Shown: piece after piece, positions 53,000 through 61,596 of the stretch | Position numbering within the stretch: the stretch's first letter is position 1 | Layout of the letters: each line of letters opens with the position of its first letter | Assembly: GCA_028821235.1 (NCBI GenBank) | Contig: JAPPGV010000089.1 | Coordinates: 29,839 to 93,838, forward strand | Origin: a bacterium | Lineage (GTDB): Bacteria > Actinomycetota > Acidimicrobiia > Spongiisociales > Spongiisociaceae | Reading direction: 5' to 3' | DNA length: 64,000 bases | Notes under the pieces: model-generated | What the model was told of the DNA's origin: nothing | What the model saw: only the letters and a program-made list of their open reading frames with translations | The model's database searches: none | Position numbers and translations under genes: made by a program

Positions 53000-55018
53000 T
53001 CAACCCTCTGCCGGCGGGGTATCGAGGATCGAGAAGTCGTACATGCCGACCTGGGCATCCTTGAGGTCCCTCGGTATCTGGTAGTGCGAGGGCGGGTTCC
53101 GGTCCCGCTCCATGGTTCCGGGATCCCGGCCCAGGAAGTCGTGCAGGACGCCGCCCGAGTTGTGGCGGGGCGGGGGGATGCCGAGCACGTGCGCGATGGT
53201 CGGCGCTATGTCTTTGAGCCAGGCGGGACCCAACAGGTCCGGATCCCTCCGGTACCCGCGGCCGGCGGGACCTCCCACCATCGCCAGGATCGCCATGTTC
53301 GACGAGAGAGAAGTGGCGGCGGTGGGGAGGACGTGACCGTGGGCGGCGGTCTCCGGTGGGGGATGATCCGAGAACACCGGCGATGGCGCGCCGCCGTGCC
53401 AGTGGGGCGCCACGTCGCTCTCTATTGCCGCGTCGATGATCTCGGAGTCGATGTGTGCTTCGGTGTCCCACACGTAGCCGGATTCCAGGATGACCAGGAT
53501 GTCACCCGCGTCGGGACCGAACCACCCGAGCACCGCGGCCTCCCGCTTGGGCAGGGCCAACGCGATCGGTGTCTTGCCGGTTCCGGGATCGACCAGGGTA
53601 CGAAGGTCCCGGATCGCCTCTGCCATCACCGTCTCGGCCTGGTCGGGGTCGAGAGCCGGGTTGAGGCGTATCTCCGGTGCGTTGAGGCGGTCGGGAACGT
53701 AGACCTGGGTCCGGTTCCAGTCCGTGTTGGCCTCGTCGATGGAACCGTCCGGGTCCAGGAGCACCGTCCGTCCGGTCTCCACGAAGTAGCGGCGGAAGTT
53801 GATCATACGGTCCACGGGCAGGTTGCCGTGGTCGGCAACCAGGATGAGAAGGTCGTCGTCCCGGAGGCCTTCGAGGGCGATGCCGAGCGCCTCGTCGATC
53901 ATGTCCAGGGCGTCGTGGATCACTTCCAGGTGTTCTTCTGCTCGGTCTGCCCGGTAATGGGGCCAGGCGGGATCCACATGCCCGAGGTGCAGGTGGTTGA
54001 CCCAGTCCAGCCAATGCCAGTGGAATCCGACCAGCGAGCATCCGTGGCGGTCCAGCAGTTCAAGCATGGCGCGGGCGAGCCAGCGAATCTGGTAGCGGGC
54101 TTCGTCGGCCATGGTCTCGTAGTCGGCGGCGCCGCCGAGCGCGGCGATCTCGCTTACGTGCTCCTGGTAGGGCCCGAGCTGCCGGGTGAGGGCATCGAGG
54201 ATCCACCCGGGTTCGGAAGGCCCGTCGACCGGAAGTATCTGGCTGCGCCACAGGTGGAAGTCGCCGCTGCGCGGGTCGCAGCGGATCAGGCGTATGCGCG
54301 TCCGTCCGTCGATCGCGCCGACCGGGACCACGAACCAGTCGCTCCATTCCCCGACGGACCCGGCGGCCAGCAGGTCGTTCCCGTCACGGGAGAGGCTGAG
54401 GACGATGCGCTCGTACCGCTCGTCGCCGGTGACGGCGAACGGCACCTCGGTCACGGAGCCGCCCACCTTCGCCACTATCTCCAGTGTGCCGGTGCGGGGC
54501 TTCAAAGCGCCGCCGAGATTGGCCCATCCGGACTCGGACTCGAAGCCGACGCGGTGGGAGATGGGAAGGTCCGTGTCGGTGCAGTATCCCTGACCCGACA
54601 CCAGCTCGAAGGGGGTCTGGCCGTAGTCGGGTAGGGCGCAGCCGTCGATCACGAAGCCGTTCTCCAGGCGGGACGGCCATGATGCCGGGTAGTGCACCAG
54701 CCCGACCTTCAACCCGGCCCTATCGGCGGCCTCCCACAGGGTCTCGCTCTTCAGCGCCGAGGAGTGGAAGCTGGTCAGCCACCGGCCATCGGGCAGGGAG
54801 ACCTCCCAGCTGATCACTCCGTGCGCGCCGGGATCCGCCCCGGTAGCGATGGTCGCCCAGTTGGTGGGCGTCCAGGCGGGCCAGCACGGAATGGCCTCGG
54901 ACACCGCACCTTCCCCGTGGAGTACCCGTTCCAGGTTCGGGTAGCTTCGCTGCTTCATCAGATGCTCGGTGAGGGGCAGGATCATCTGGTCGATCCCGAA
55001 CAGCAGAACCCGGGTCAT
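53000..55018 (-). CDS. Alkaline phosphatase-fold phosphodiesterase/nucleotide pyrophosphatase family protein
   Basis: A 672-aa protein. RVLLFGIDQM gives the first metal Asp, WTPTNWATIATG the Thr nucleophile region, LLILVADHGN the D-H metal pair, and a late His lies in the HGHVLP segment. A beta-rich insert (about 190-270) is larger than in small NPP enzymes. No signal peptide is seen, so it probably acts in the cytoplasm on a phosphodiester or a sulfate/phosphonate ester. It is followed on the opposite strand by the regulon's hydrolase and preceded by the DMFase-like gene. Confidence 0.85.
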   Translation of the reverse strand: MTRVLLFGIDQMILPLTEHLMKQRSYPNLERVLHGEGAVSEAIPCWPAWTPTNWATIATGADPGAHGVISWEVSLPDGRWLTSFHSSALKSETLWEAADRAGLKVGLVHYPASWPSRLENGFVIDGCALPDYGQTPFELVSGQGYCTDTDLPISHRVGFESESGWANLGGALKPRTGTLEIVAKVGGSVTEVPFAVTGDERYERIVLSLSRDGNDLLAAGSVGEWSDWFVVPVGAIDGRTRIRLIRCDPRSGDFHLWRSQILPVDGPSEPGWILDALTRQLGPYQEHVSEIAALGGAADYETMADEARYQIRWLARAMLELLDRHGCSLVGFHWHWLDWVNHLHLGHVDPAWPHYRADRAEEHLEVIHDALDMIDEALGIALEGLRDDDLLILVADHGNLPVDRMINFRRYFVETGRTVLLDPDGSIDEANTDWNRTQVYVPDRLNAPEIRLNPALDPDQAETVMAEAIRDLRTLVDPGTGKTPIALALPKREAAVLGWFGPDAGDILVILESGYVWDTEAHIDSEIIDAAIESDVAPHWHGGAPSPVFSDHPPPETAAHGHVLPTAATSLSSNMAILAMVGGPAGRGYRRDPDLLGPAWLKDIAPTIAHVLGIPPPRHNSGGVLHDFLGRDPGTMERDRNPPSHYQIPRDLKDAQVGMYDFSILDTPPAEG

Positions 55019-55049
55019 GGGCCGGTCCGGCGGGTGCGGTTGAGGGGGG

Positions 55050-56639
55050 TCACGAGCCCAAGAACCGTTCGAGGACGTTCCGGGTCACCTTCGAGATCTG
55101 GTCGTCGACCGCGATCGAGCAGGTGTAGGAGATGGAGCCGACCGAGAAGACCTCGCCACCACTCGTGGTCCGATGATGGACCATCTCCGCTCCGCCTTCG
55201 TCGGGATTGGTTCCCTTTGCGATCAGACTGATACCCGGCGGGGACGAGGGAGTCAGCTTGTCGGTCTCGTGCCCGGACGCGCCTCCGGGCGCCCGCCGGT
55301 CGAGCGACTCCGTGCCGAAGAGGTCACCCTCGGCCAGGCCGGTACCTGCCAGGGCCCAGTGCGACGGATCGATCACCTGGTAGGGAGCGCCCGTCTCGTA
55401 GCCGGTGTGGGTGGTCACCACTCCGGTCAGGTGGGCTTCAGACTCGTGCCGGGTCCCGAACCGGCTCTCGTAGCCGGGCGGGCGCTTGCGGTGGTCGTTG
55501 TTACGTACGGTGATCGTCGTCCGGTCCAGGAACTTCACCTCGCAATTGAGGCTGTTACCCCCCAGCACCATCAACCTCCCGCCCCCGTCGAACACCCACG
55601 ACTTCACCTGGTAGTACATCTTGGCCGACCAGTACTCGGGATGGGTGCTGACGATCAGCACCTCGTAGTCGTCAAGTGGCATCTCGTCGAAATGCAGCTG
55701 GGTCTCGGCGTAGTAGTCGTAACCGAAGCCTTCCCGCTCGAGCCATCCGAGCAGCCGCCATTCGGCAGGCGCGACGTGTTCCTCGCCGCGGCGCTCCATA
55801 GGGTCGGTGATGGAACCGTGCTCGGGTGTCATGTTGAGCGGCTCGGGGCGGTCGAACGACAGCGGGTCGTACTCGTCCGCTATCCAGGGCTGGAGGGCCG
55901 GATCCGTGTAGTAGACCTCTTCCTGCCGGAAGTTGAAGTGGGGCCGGGGGGAGAGCCTGATAGCGGACACGTAGTTGCTGCGACCCCCGTAGTGGTTGTA
56001 GCAGTTCCAATTGATATTGGACGCCAGGACGGCGAGCCGGTGGCGCGGCTCGCGGGGGGCGACGATCCACGGGAAGGAGAAGAAGGCGCCGGTCGCGTCC
56101 TTGGCGTGGAAGTAGTAGAGACCTGACCGCTCCGGTGCCTCCACGTACACCCTGGGGTCGACCTCGGGGAACGAGTAACCATGGTCGCTCCACTTCACGC
56201 CGGACTGCGTTACGTCGCCGTCCGGGAGTATCTGGGCGTAGGCACCGCGGGGCTCGTCATCGAAGTGACCCAGCTTCGAGATGAACTCACGCTCCCACCC
56301 GTACCGCCAGAGGCTCACCACCGCGTTGTACGGCGAGTGGAGGCGGACCTGTCCGACCTCGCCGGATCTCGTCCACTTGGGCCACACGTAGCCGCTGAGG
56401 TTGTCCGACAGCAGACGGAAGTGGTGGACCCGGCCTTCCACGACCTCCATGTCCACCCATTTGGGCGTGAAGCCCGGGCGGGTCAGGTAGACGCGGTAGG
56501 AGCCCGGTTGCACGCTCGCATGAACCGATCCGGAAGCACGGGAGCGGGCCCTGACCGACGTCTTCCCCCTGGTGAACTCCATGTCGACGTCCGGGATGGC
56601 GACGTAGAACTCGTCGCTCACGTATCCGACCAGCACCAT
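55050..56639 (-). CDS. N,N-dimethylformamidase large subunit-like protein
   Basis: A 529-aa protein resembling the C-terminal catalytic part of N,N-dimethylformamidase beta subunit: VLASNINWNCYNHYGGRSNYV, FDRPEP, EHVAPAEWRLLGWLEREGFGYDYYAETQLH, VLIVSTHPEYWSAKMY and GGGRLMVLGGN. DMFase uses a mononuclear iron held by two Tyr and one Glu; candidates are the Tyr residues of this region and the Glu of HPEYW, but the exact ligands cannot be assigned by eye. No small-subunit gene is adjacent. Hydrolysis of an N-substituted amide is a reasonable guess. Confidence 0.8.
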   Translation of the reverse strand: MVLVGYVSDEFYVAIPDVDMEFTRGKTSVRARSRASGSVHASVQPGSYRVYLTRPGFTPKWVDMEVVEGRVHHFRLLSDNLSGYVWPKWTRSGEVGQVRLHSPYNAVVSLWRYGWEREFISKLGHFDDEPRGAYAQILPDGDVTQSGVKWSDHGYSFPEVDPRVYVEAPERSGLYYFHAKDATGAFFSFPWIVAPREPRHRLAVLASNINWNCYNHYGGRSNYVSAIRLSPRPHFNFRQEEVYYTDPALQPWIADEYDPLSFDRPEPLNMTPEHGSITDPMERRGEEHVAPAEWRLLGWLEREGFGYDYYAETQLHFDEMPLDDYEVLIVSTHPEYWSAKMYYQVKSWVFDGGGRLMVLGGNSLNCEVKFLDRTTITVRNNDHRKRPPGYESRFGTRHESEAHLTGVVTTHTGYETGAPYQVIDPSHWALAGTGLAEGDLFGTESLDRRAPGGASGHETDKLTPSSPPGISLIAKGTNPDEGGAEMVHHRTTSGGEVFSVGSISYTCSIAVDDQISKVTRNVLERFLGS

Positions 56640-56732
56640 CTACCTCCGCGCTTCCCGCGTGAGCGGGCTCCGGGTCCCTCTCATTATGGCGGACATCCCA
56701 CCGGCGGACCCGTCCAGAACGGCCCGGTATTT

Positions 56733-57785
56733 CTACGCGGCGTCGTGTTTTCTGGTCAGGAGCCGAGCCGGGTTGGTGACCAGCAGCTTGTCGATCAGCC
56801 CGTCGCCGACCCCGTAGGTCAGCCTCATTCTCGGCACCACCCGGGTGAGGACGTGGTTGTAGCCGAAGCCGCCGTAGCGGAGCAGGTAGTGCTTCTTGTG
56901 CATGTCCTGGGCCATGATCAACTGGTCCTCGAAGCCTTCCTCCGCCAGAGCGAGCATGGTCTCCAGCTTGGCCTGGTCGCTCTTGGACTTCCAGGTCGGC
57001 TCGAAGTAACCGTCCTGGCCGAAACTGTCGAACCCCACCAGCGGTCCCCGCTCCAAGACAGCCCGGTGGTAGCCGAGATCGGTGATCTCGTCGAGATGGG
57101 AGAGAGAGGTCCGGTCGAGGGGTTGACCCTCCTCCTCGAGTATGTCGAGGATGCGTAGCACCACCTCGAGAGCAGGAGGGTGGCAGTGGACGTTGATCGC
57201 CGTGTCTGTCTCGACCGCGACGCGGGCGGAAGCCCGCAGGACCCGCTCCTCCACGTCGAAGAGCGTCTCCGAGGTGCCTATCTCTCCGATGATCCCCGGA
57301 CGGATCGTTGTACCCCCCATGCCCTCTGTGACCTCGCGCCGGAGGAACTCGGTGAGGTCGGACGCGCTCATACCCTCCACCCAGGGGGGATGCAGTGCTT
57401 GGACATAGAAGCCCGTGCCGGCCACGATGTGGAGATCGAGGTCGGCGGACAACCGGGCCAGGGCCTCGGGCGCCGGGTTGAGGCCGATGGTCGTCAGCTC
57501 CACGATCGTGCCACCGCCGGCCCGGACGTACTCCCCGACCTCCTCGCAGATCAGTTCGTAGTCGTCCTCGGGGCTCTGGACGAGGTTCTGCCGGTAGGCC
57601 GACTGGTTCCATCGGCTGATCCCGGCCAGACGAACCTCGAAGGGCCGGTCGCCGGCCTCGGAATCGAGTATTTCCGGGGACGGGCTCCAGGCATGGCGGG
57701 AGTCGAGGAAGATGTGCTCGTGGGTCATGGTCGGGCCCAGGCCCGACGGGCTGATAGGGCCCCGGACCGTCATCACGTGCGGCAT
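56733..57785 (-). CDS. Phosphotriesterase (PTE) family amidohydrolase
   Basis: A 350-aa PTE-like TIM barrel. THEHIFLD (H22-x-H24) is the first metal motif; the carbamylated Lys of classical PTE is Glu here (GIIGEIGTS), as I recall for the E. coli PHP-type enzymes; VHCHPP and LSHLDE give the next His ligands and MAQDMHKK the Asp. Likely a lactonase or esterase rather than an organophosphate hydrolase. ATG 57785 is chosen because GGAGGTG stands at ideal distance; ATG 57818 and 57806 are further upstream in frame. Confidence 0.85.
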   Translation of the reverse strand: MPHVMTVRGPISPSGLGPTMTHEHIFLDSRHAWSPSPEILDSEAGDRPFEVRLAGISRWNQSAYRQNLVQSPEDDYELICEEVGEYVRAGGGTIVELTTIGLNPAPEALARLSADLDLHIVAGTGFYVQALHPPWVEGMSASDLTEFLRREVTEGMGGTTIRPGIIGEIGTSETLFDVEERVLRASARVAVETDTAINVHCHPPALEVVLRILDILEEEGQPLDRTSLSHLDEITDLGYHRAVLERGPLVGFDSFGQDGYFEPTWKSKSDQAKLETMLALAEEGFEDQLIMAQDMHKKHYLLRYGGFGYNHVLTRVVPRMRLTYGVGDGLIDKLLVTNPARLLTRKHDAA

Positions 57786-57935
57786 GGGCACCTCCGACAC
57801 GGCCATTGTCCGCGCCATCCTATCCGGGGGCGCTCCATTCTGTGCCGAGGGCGATCCTGTCCCGGGGATCGGCGGGCCCGGACATCCCCGCCTACCGCCG
57901 GCGGACGGTGCCGCTGAGTCCGCTGATCCTCCCAG

Positions 57936-59039
57936 CTAGTAGCGGACCAGGCTTCTTATGCCTTCTCCACGGTCGAACTGCTGGAGGGCGCCGCTGATGC
58001 CATCCTGGTCGATCTCGGCGGTGATCAGTTCGTCTACCAGGAGTTTGCCGGCCTTGTACAACTCGACGTAGCGGGGGATGTCGAAGGCTGGCCGAAGCGA
58101 GCCGTAGTAGCAGCCTAGGAGCTTGCGCTCGTCGAGCAGCAGGCCCATGTCGACGGTGAGTTTGGTTCCGTATGGCGCTATCCCGACCTGCACGGCCGTG
58201 CCTCCCCGGCGGAGCGAGCGGACCGCGGTGGCCACGGTTTCGGGATGGCCGATCGCCTCTACCGCCAGGTCCACCCCGAGTCCGCCGGTCATGGCGATGA
58301 GCGTTTCCGAGGTTTCCTCCTCGGACGCGTTCACCGTGTGGGTGGCGCCGAAGCGTCGGGCGGCTTCGAGCTTGTGCTCGGCGATGTCGACTCCGATTAT
58401 CTTCCCGGCGCCCCGCAGCCGCGCTCCCTGGATGGCGTTGAGTCCGATGCCCCCGCAGCCGATGACGGCGACGCTGTCGCCGAGTTGCACGTTGCCCGTG
58501 TTGACGACAGCTCCGACCCCGGTGGAGACGGCGCATCCGATCACGGCGAGGGGCTCGAGGGGAACATCGTCCGGGACTGGGATGGCCGCCGAGGCCGGCA
58601 CGGTCACCTCCCGGGAGTAGGTGGACAGCATCAGGTGGTGGCTGATGGTTGTCCCGTCGGGGGCTGTGAAGCGGCTCGTTCCGTCGTGGAGTTGGCCCTC
58701 GTAGGAGGGTCCGATGGCGGTCATGCACAGGGCCGGGTTTCCTGTGGCGCAATAGTTGCAGTTGCCGCACGGCGACACCCAGGAGAGGACCACCCGGTCT
58801 CCGACCTGTACGGGGGACGGTCCGGGCCCGACCGCGGTCACGATCCCGGCGCCCTCGTGGCCGCAAATGATCGGCAGGTTCACCGGGATGTGGCCCTGCA
58901 CGATGTGCAGATCACTGTGGCATACCCCGCTCGACACCATCTCCACCGAGACCTCGTTGGCCTTGGGTGCTTGCAGCTCGACCTCCTCGACCACCAACGG
59001 GGTGTTGAACTCGTGAAGTACCGCCGCTTTCGTTCTCAT
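57936..59039 (-). CDS. Zinc-dependent alcohol dehydrogenase (MDR family)
   Basis: A 367-aa MDR enzyme: GVCHSDLHIVQGH and GHEGAGIVTAVG (catalytic zinc), CGNCNYCATGNPALC (structural zinc) and VIGCGGIGLNAIQ (Rossmann, Asp at VDIAE suggests NAD). It resembles the class III/mycothiol-type group more than the paralog at 28308-29390. It is separated by a 77-nt divergent region with a palindrome from the LLM gene. Downstream, a 117-nt gap before the PTE gene holds no recognisable feature beyond short GC-rich inverted repeats. Confidence 0.9.
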   Translation of the reverse strand: MRTKAAVLHEFNTPLVVEEVELQAPKANEVSVEMVSSGVCHSDLHIVQGHIPVNLPIICGHEGAGIVTAVGPGPSPVQVGDRVVLSWVSPCGNCNYCATGNPALCMTAIGPSYEGQLHDGTSRFTAPDGTTISHHLMLSTYSREVTVPASAAIPVPDDVPLEPLAVIGCAVSTGVGAVVNTGNVQLGDSVAVIGCGGIGLNAIQGARLRGAGKIIGVDIAEHKLEAARRFGATHTVNASEEETSETLIAMTGGLGVDLAVEAIGHPETVATAVRSLRRGGTAVQVGIAPYGTKLTVDMGLLLDERKLLGCYYGSLRPAFDIPRYVELYKAGKLLVDELITAEIDQDGISGALQQFDRGEGIRSLVRY

Positions 59040-59077
59040 TCCCGATCCTCCGTCTCCAGTGGTATCCGTACCGGAAG

Positions 59078-59096
59078 GTAGCCTCCTTAAGGCTAC
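59078..59096. promoter_or_regulatory. 19-bp palindrome GTAGCCT-N5-AGGCTAC between divergent genes
   Basis: Two perfect 7-bp arms flank CCTTA in the 77 to 83-nt region between the alcohol dehydrogenase (minus) and the LLM oxidoreductase (plus). The placement is typical of a shared operator. No regulator gene is adjacent, and a second copy of the motif was not seen elsewhere in the window. Confidence 0.55.
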
Positions 59097-59122
59097 GGGA
59101 TGCGGACTGGAGGAGCATGCGA

Positions 59123-60019
59123 ATGAAGTACGGGATAGGCGCCGTCAACTCACTTCTCATCGACGATCCCGCCGCCATGCGTGATGTCGCCCAGGCAGCC
59201 GAAGGTCTCGGCTACGACTTCCTTACGCTGATCGATCACGTCCTGCTCGCCTACTCGGCCGCGGACGGGACACCTCGGGCGCACTACCCGGCCCGGACCC
59301 CCTACCACGACATCCTGGTTGCTCTCGGGTATCTAGGGGGTGTCACGACCCGGATCGCGCTGCGTTCCGCAGTGGTGATCATGCCTCAGCGGGGTCCAGC
59401 GGTCGTCGCCAAGCAGGCGGCCGCTGCGGACAGCCTCTCCGGAGGGCGTCTCGAGTTGGGGCTCGGGATCGGATGGCACCTGGAGGAATACGACGCCCTG
59501 GAGGTTCCCTTCACGGAGCGGGGCAGGCGGATGGACGAGGGCATCGAGTTGATGAAGCTGCTCTGGACCCGGGACCGGGTCGACTTCGACGGGCGGTTCT
59601 ACCGGGTGGACGGCATGGGAATGGAGCCGAAGCCGGTGACCCGGCCCCACCCGCCGCTGTGGTTCGGCGGTACGACCCCGCCCGTGTTCCGGCGGGTGGT
59701 GGAGCACGGGGTGGGCTGGCTGTCGAGGCCTGTCCAGACGGTCGAGGAGATCGGCGCCTGCTGGAAGAAGATCCGGCGTCTCGCCGCCGAGGCGGGTCGG
59801 GACGCCGACGCACTCCGACTCCACGTCTCCGTGGGCCTAGGTCCCGAGGAGACCACCGAACAGATAGTCGGGAACGTGCGAAGGATGATCTCCGCGGGAG
59901 CGACGGATATCTCGTTCTTCACCAGCTACATGCCCGGCATCGAGTCCGCCGGTGACCACATCGCTCAGCTGGAGCGGGCCATGTCCGACGTCGTGCCGGG
60001 GGTGGACGCCGGGCCGTAG
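59123..60019 (+). CDS. LLM-class flavin/F420-dependent oxidoreductase
   Basis: A 298-aa LLM-fold protein: AAEGLGYDFLTLIDHVLL, RIALRSAVVIMPQRGPAVVAKQAA, DSLSGGRLELGLGIGWHLEEY and RPHPPLWFGGTTPP are the characteristic segments. ATG 59123 lies 9 nt behind GGAGG and matches the usual start (KYGIGAVN); ATG 59117 is close. It is a distant paralog of 36896-37765. Its 3' end overlaps the convergent HyuB-like gene by 55 nt. Confidence 0.87.
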   Translation: MKYGIGAVNSLLIDDPAAMRDVAQAAEGLGYDFLTLIDHVLLAYSAADGTPRAHYPARTPYHDILVALGYLGGVTTRIALRSAVVIMPQRGPAVVAKQAAAADSLSGGRLELGLGIGWHLEEYDALEVPFTERGRRMDEGIELMKLLWTRDRVDFDGRFYRVDGMGMEPKPVTRPHPPLWFGGTTPPVFRRVVEHGVGWLSRPVQTVEEIGACWKKIRRLAAEAGRDADALRLHVSVGLGPEETTEQIVGNVRRMISAGATDISFFTSYMPGIESAGDHIAQLERAMSDVVPGVDAGP

Positions 60020-61596
60020 CCGCCTCCACCGCTGGTCTCCACCCTGATGATCGACCCGGGTTCCAGAGAGGAGGACGTCTTCGAGGCTGTCGATACGACC
60101 TGCCCATCGGGCCCGAGGATCGTCACCCTGGTGGGGCGGGCGTCATCGCCCCCGCCCACCCCCTCCGGCCGGTGCTCCTCGATGGCCTGCTCGCAGTAGA
60201 GGGTGGCGATCTGGGGGACGTCGAGGATCTGGTACTCGCGACAGATCCCCAGGCCGCCGGACAGCAGGCCCTCTCCGGACGAGTCCTCGACGAGTTCGCT
60301 CTTGAGTATCCGGACCGAGTACTCGGTCTCGGCCACCTCGACCGGTAGCAGCGCCACGTTGGACATGTAGGTGTCCACCCCGTCGATTCCCCTTCCGTGG
60401 TCATGCGCGCCCGTCCCGCCGCCCACCACCTCCATGAGGACCGCGGTCTCGCCGGTCTGGGGGGAAATGCTGCCGATCTGCAAGCCGAAGAACGTGACGC
60501 TGCTGCTGGCCACCGCCCGGGCCGGCCACAGATCGGAGGCCGCCCGGATGAGGGTGTCGGCGACCACCTGGCAGGTGTTGTGCCGCACGGAGACGGCCGC
60601 GGGGAACCGCGGATTCAGGATGGTTCCCGACGGGCACGTGATGGTGACGGGCGCCAGCAAGCCGTCGTTGGAGGGAATGTCGAGGCCGACCATGGTGCGG
60701 ACCAGGTAGGCCACGCATGCCCGGGTGCTTGCCCACGGCACGTTGAGCGCGCCGTCCACCTGGGGGGACGAGCCGGTGAAATCCACATGCAGCGCCCGGC
60801 GGGTCTTGGCGAGCCGGACGCGGATCGGTACGGGGGCGCTGCCGAGTCCGTCGTCGTCGAGATGGCCGGTGCGGACGGCTTCCCCGTCCTCGAGGTCGGA
60901 CAGGGCGGCGGCGGTCTGGCGGGCGGTCCGGTCGAGGATCGCGGTGAACGCAGCGCCGACCTGGTCGGATCCGTACCGTGCCATAGTGCGCAGCAGGGCC
61001 CTCACCCCTGTGAGACAGGAGGCGTGTTGGGCCCGCAGGTCGGCCACCAGCCCCCGGGGTTCCCGCACGTTGGCGGCGATCATCCGGAACAGGTCCCGGT
61101 TCTCCTTGCCCCCTTGGTAGAGCTTGATGGGCGGGAAGATCAGACCCTCGGCGAACAACTCCCGGTGGTGGGGCGCCAGGGTGCCGGGTGTGGGTCCGCC
61201 CAGGTCGACATGGTGGGCGGTCGACCCGGTCCATCCCACCACCTTGCCGTCGGAGAAAACGGGCATGACCAGGTTCAGGTCCGGCGTATGCATGCATCCC
61301 ATGTACGGATGGTTGAGGAGGAAGGCGTCTCCCGGCTGCACGTCACCAGGGTCCGGATACTCAGCTCTGCAGGTCTGGACGGCCAGCGACATCGCCCCCA
61401 ACTGGGCGGGAATCCGCTCGTCCTGGGCCACCGATTCGCCTCCGGGCGCGAAGATCGCGCAGCTGAAGTCCTCCATCTCCCTGATGATGGGGCTGTGGCT
61501 GGAACGCTTGAGGATCATCGCCATCTCGCGAGCAGCGTGGCGGAGGCGGCTGTGGATCAACTCGTAGGTGACAGGATCGAGGTCTCTGCTACGCAT
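59965..61596 (-). CDS. Hydantoinase B/oxoprolinase family protein (HyuB-like)
   Basis: A 543-aa subunit. PVTYELIHSRLRHAAREMAMILKRSS, SPIIREMEDFSCAIF, DAFLLNHPYMGCMHTPDLNLVMP and VEVVGGGTGAHDHGRG-type blocks are diagnostic, and the C-terminus ends ETSGGGGYG. Together with HyuA it forms an ATP-dependent hydrolase of cyclic amides (hydantoin, 5-oxoproline) or, in relatives, an acetone/acetophenone carboxylase subunit. It overlaps the HyuA gene by 8 nt and the convergent LLM gene by 55 nt. Confidence 0.9.
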   Translation of the reverse strand: MRSRDLDPVTYELIHSRLRHAAREMAMILKRSSHSPIIREMEDFSCAIFAPGGESVAQDERIPAQLGAMSLAVQTCRAEYPDPGDVQPGDAFLLNHPYMGCMHTPDLNLVMPVFSDGKVVGWTGSTAHHVDLGGPTPGTLAPHHRELFAEGLIFPPIKLYQGGKENRDLFRMIAANVREPRGLVADLRAQHASCLTGVRALLRTMARYGSDQVGAAFTAILDRTARQTAAALSDLEDGEAVRTGHLDDDGLGSAPVPIRVRLAKTRRALHVDFTGSSPQVDGALNVPWASTRACVAYLVRTMVGLDIPSNDGLLAPVTITCPSGTILNPRFPAAVSVRHNTCQVVADTLIRAASDLWPARAVASSSVTFFGLQIGSISPQTGETAVLMEVVGGGTGAHDHGRGIDGVDTYMSNVALLPVEVAETEYSVRILKSELVEDSSGEGLLSGGLGICREYQILDVPQIATLYCEQAIEEHRPEGVGGGDDARPTRVTILGPDGQVVSTASKTSSSLEPGSIIRVETSGGGGYGPASTPGTTSDMARSS

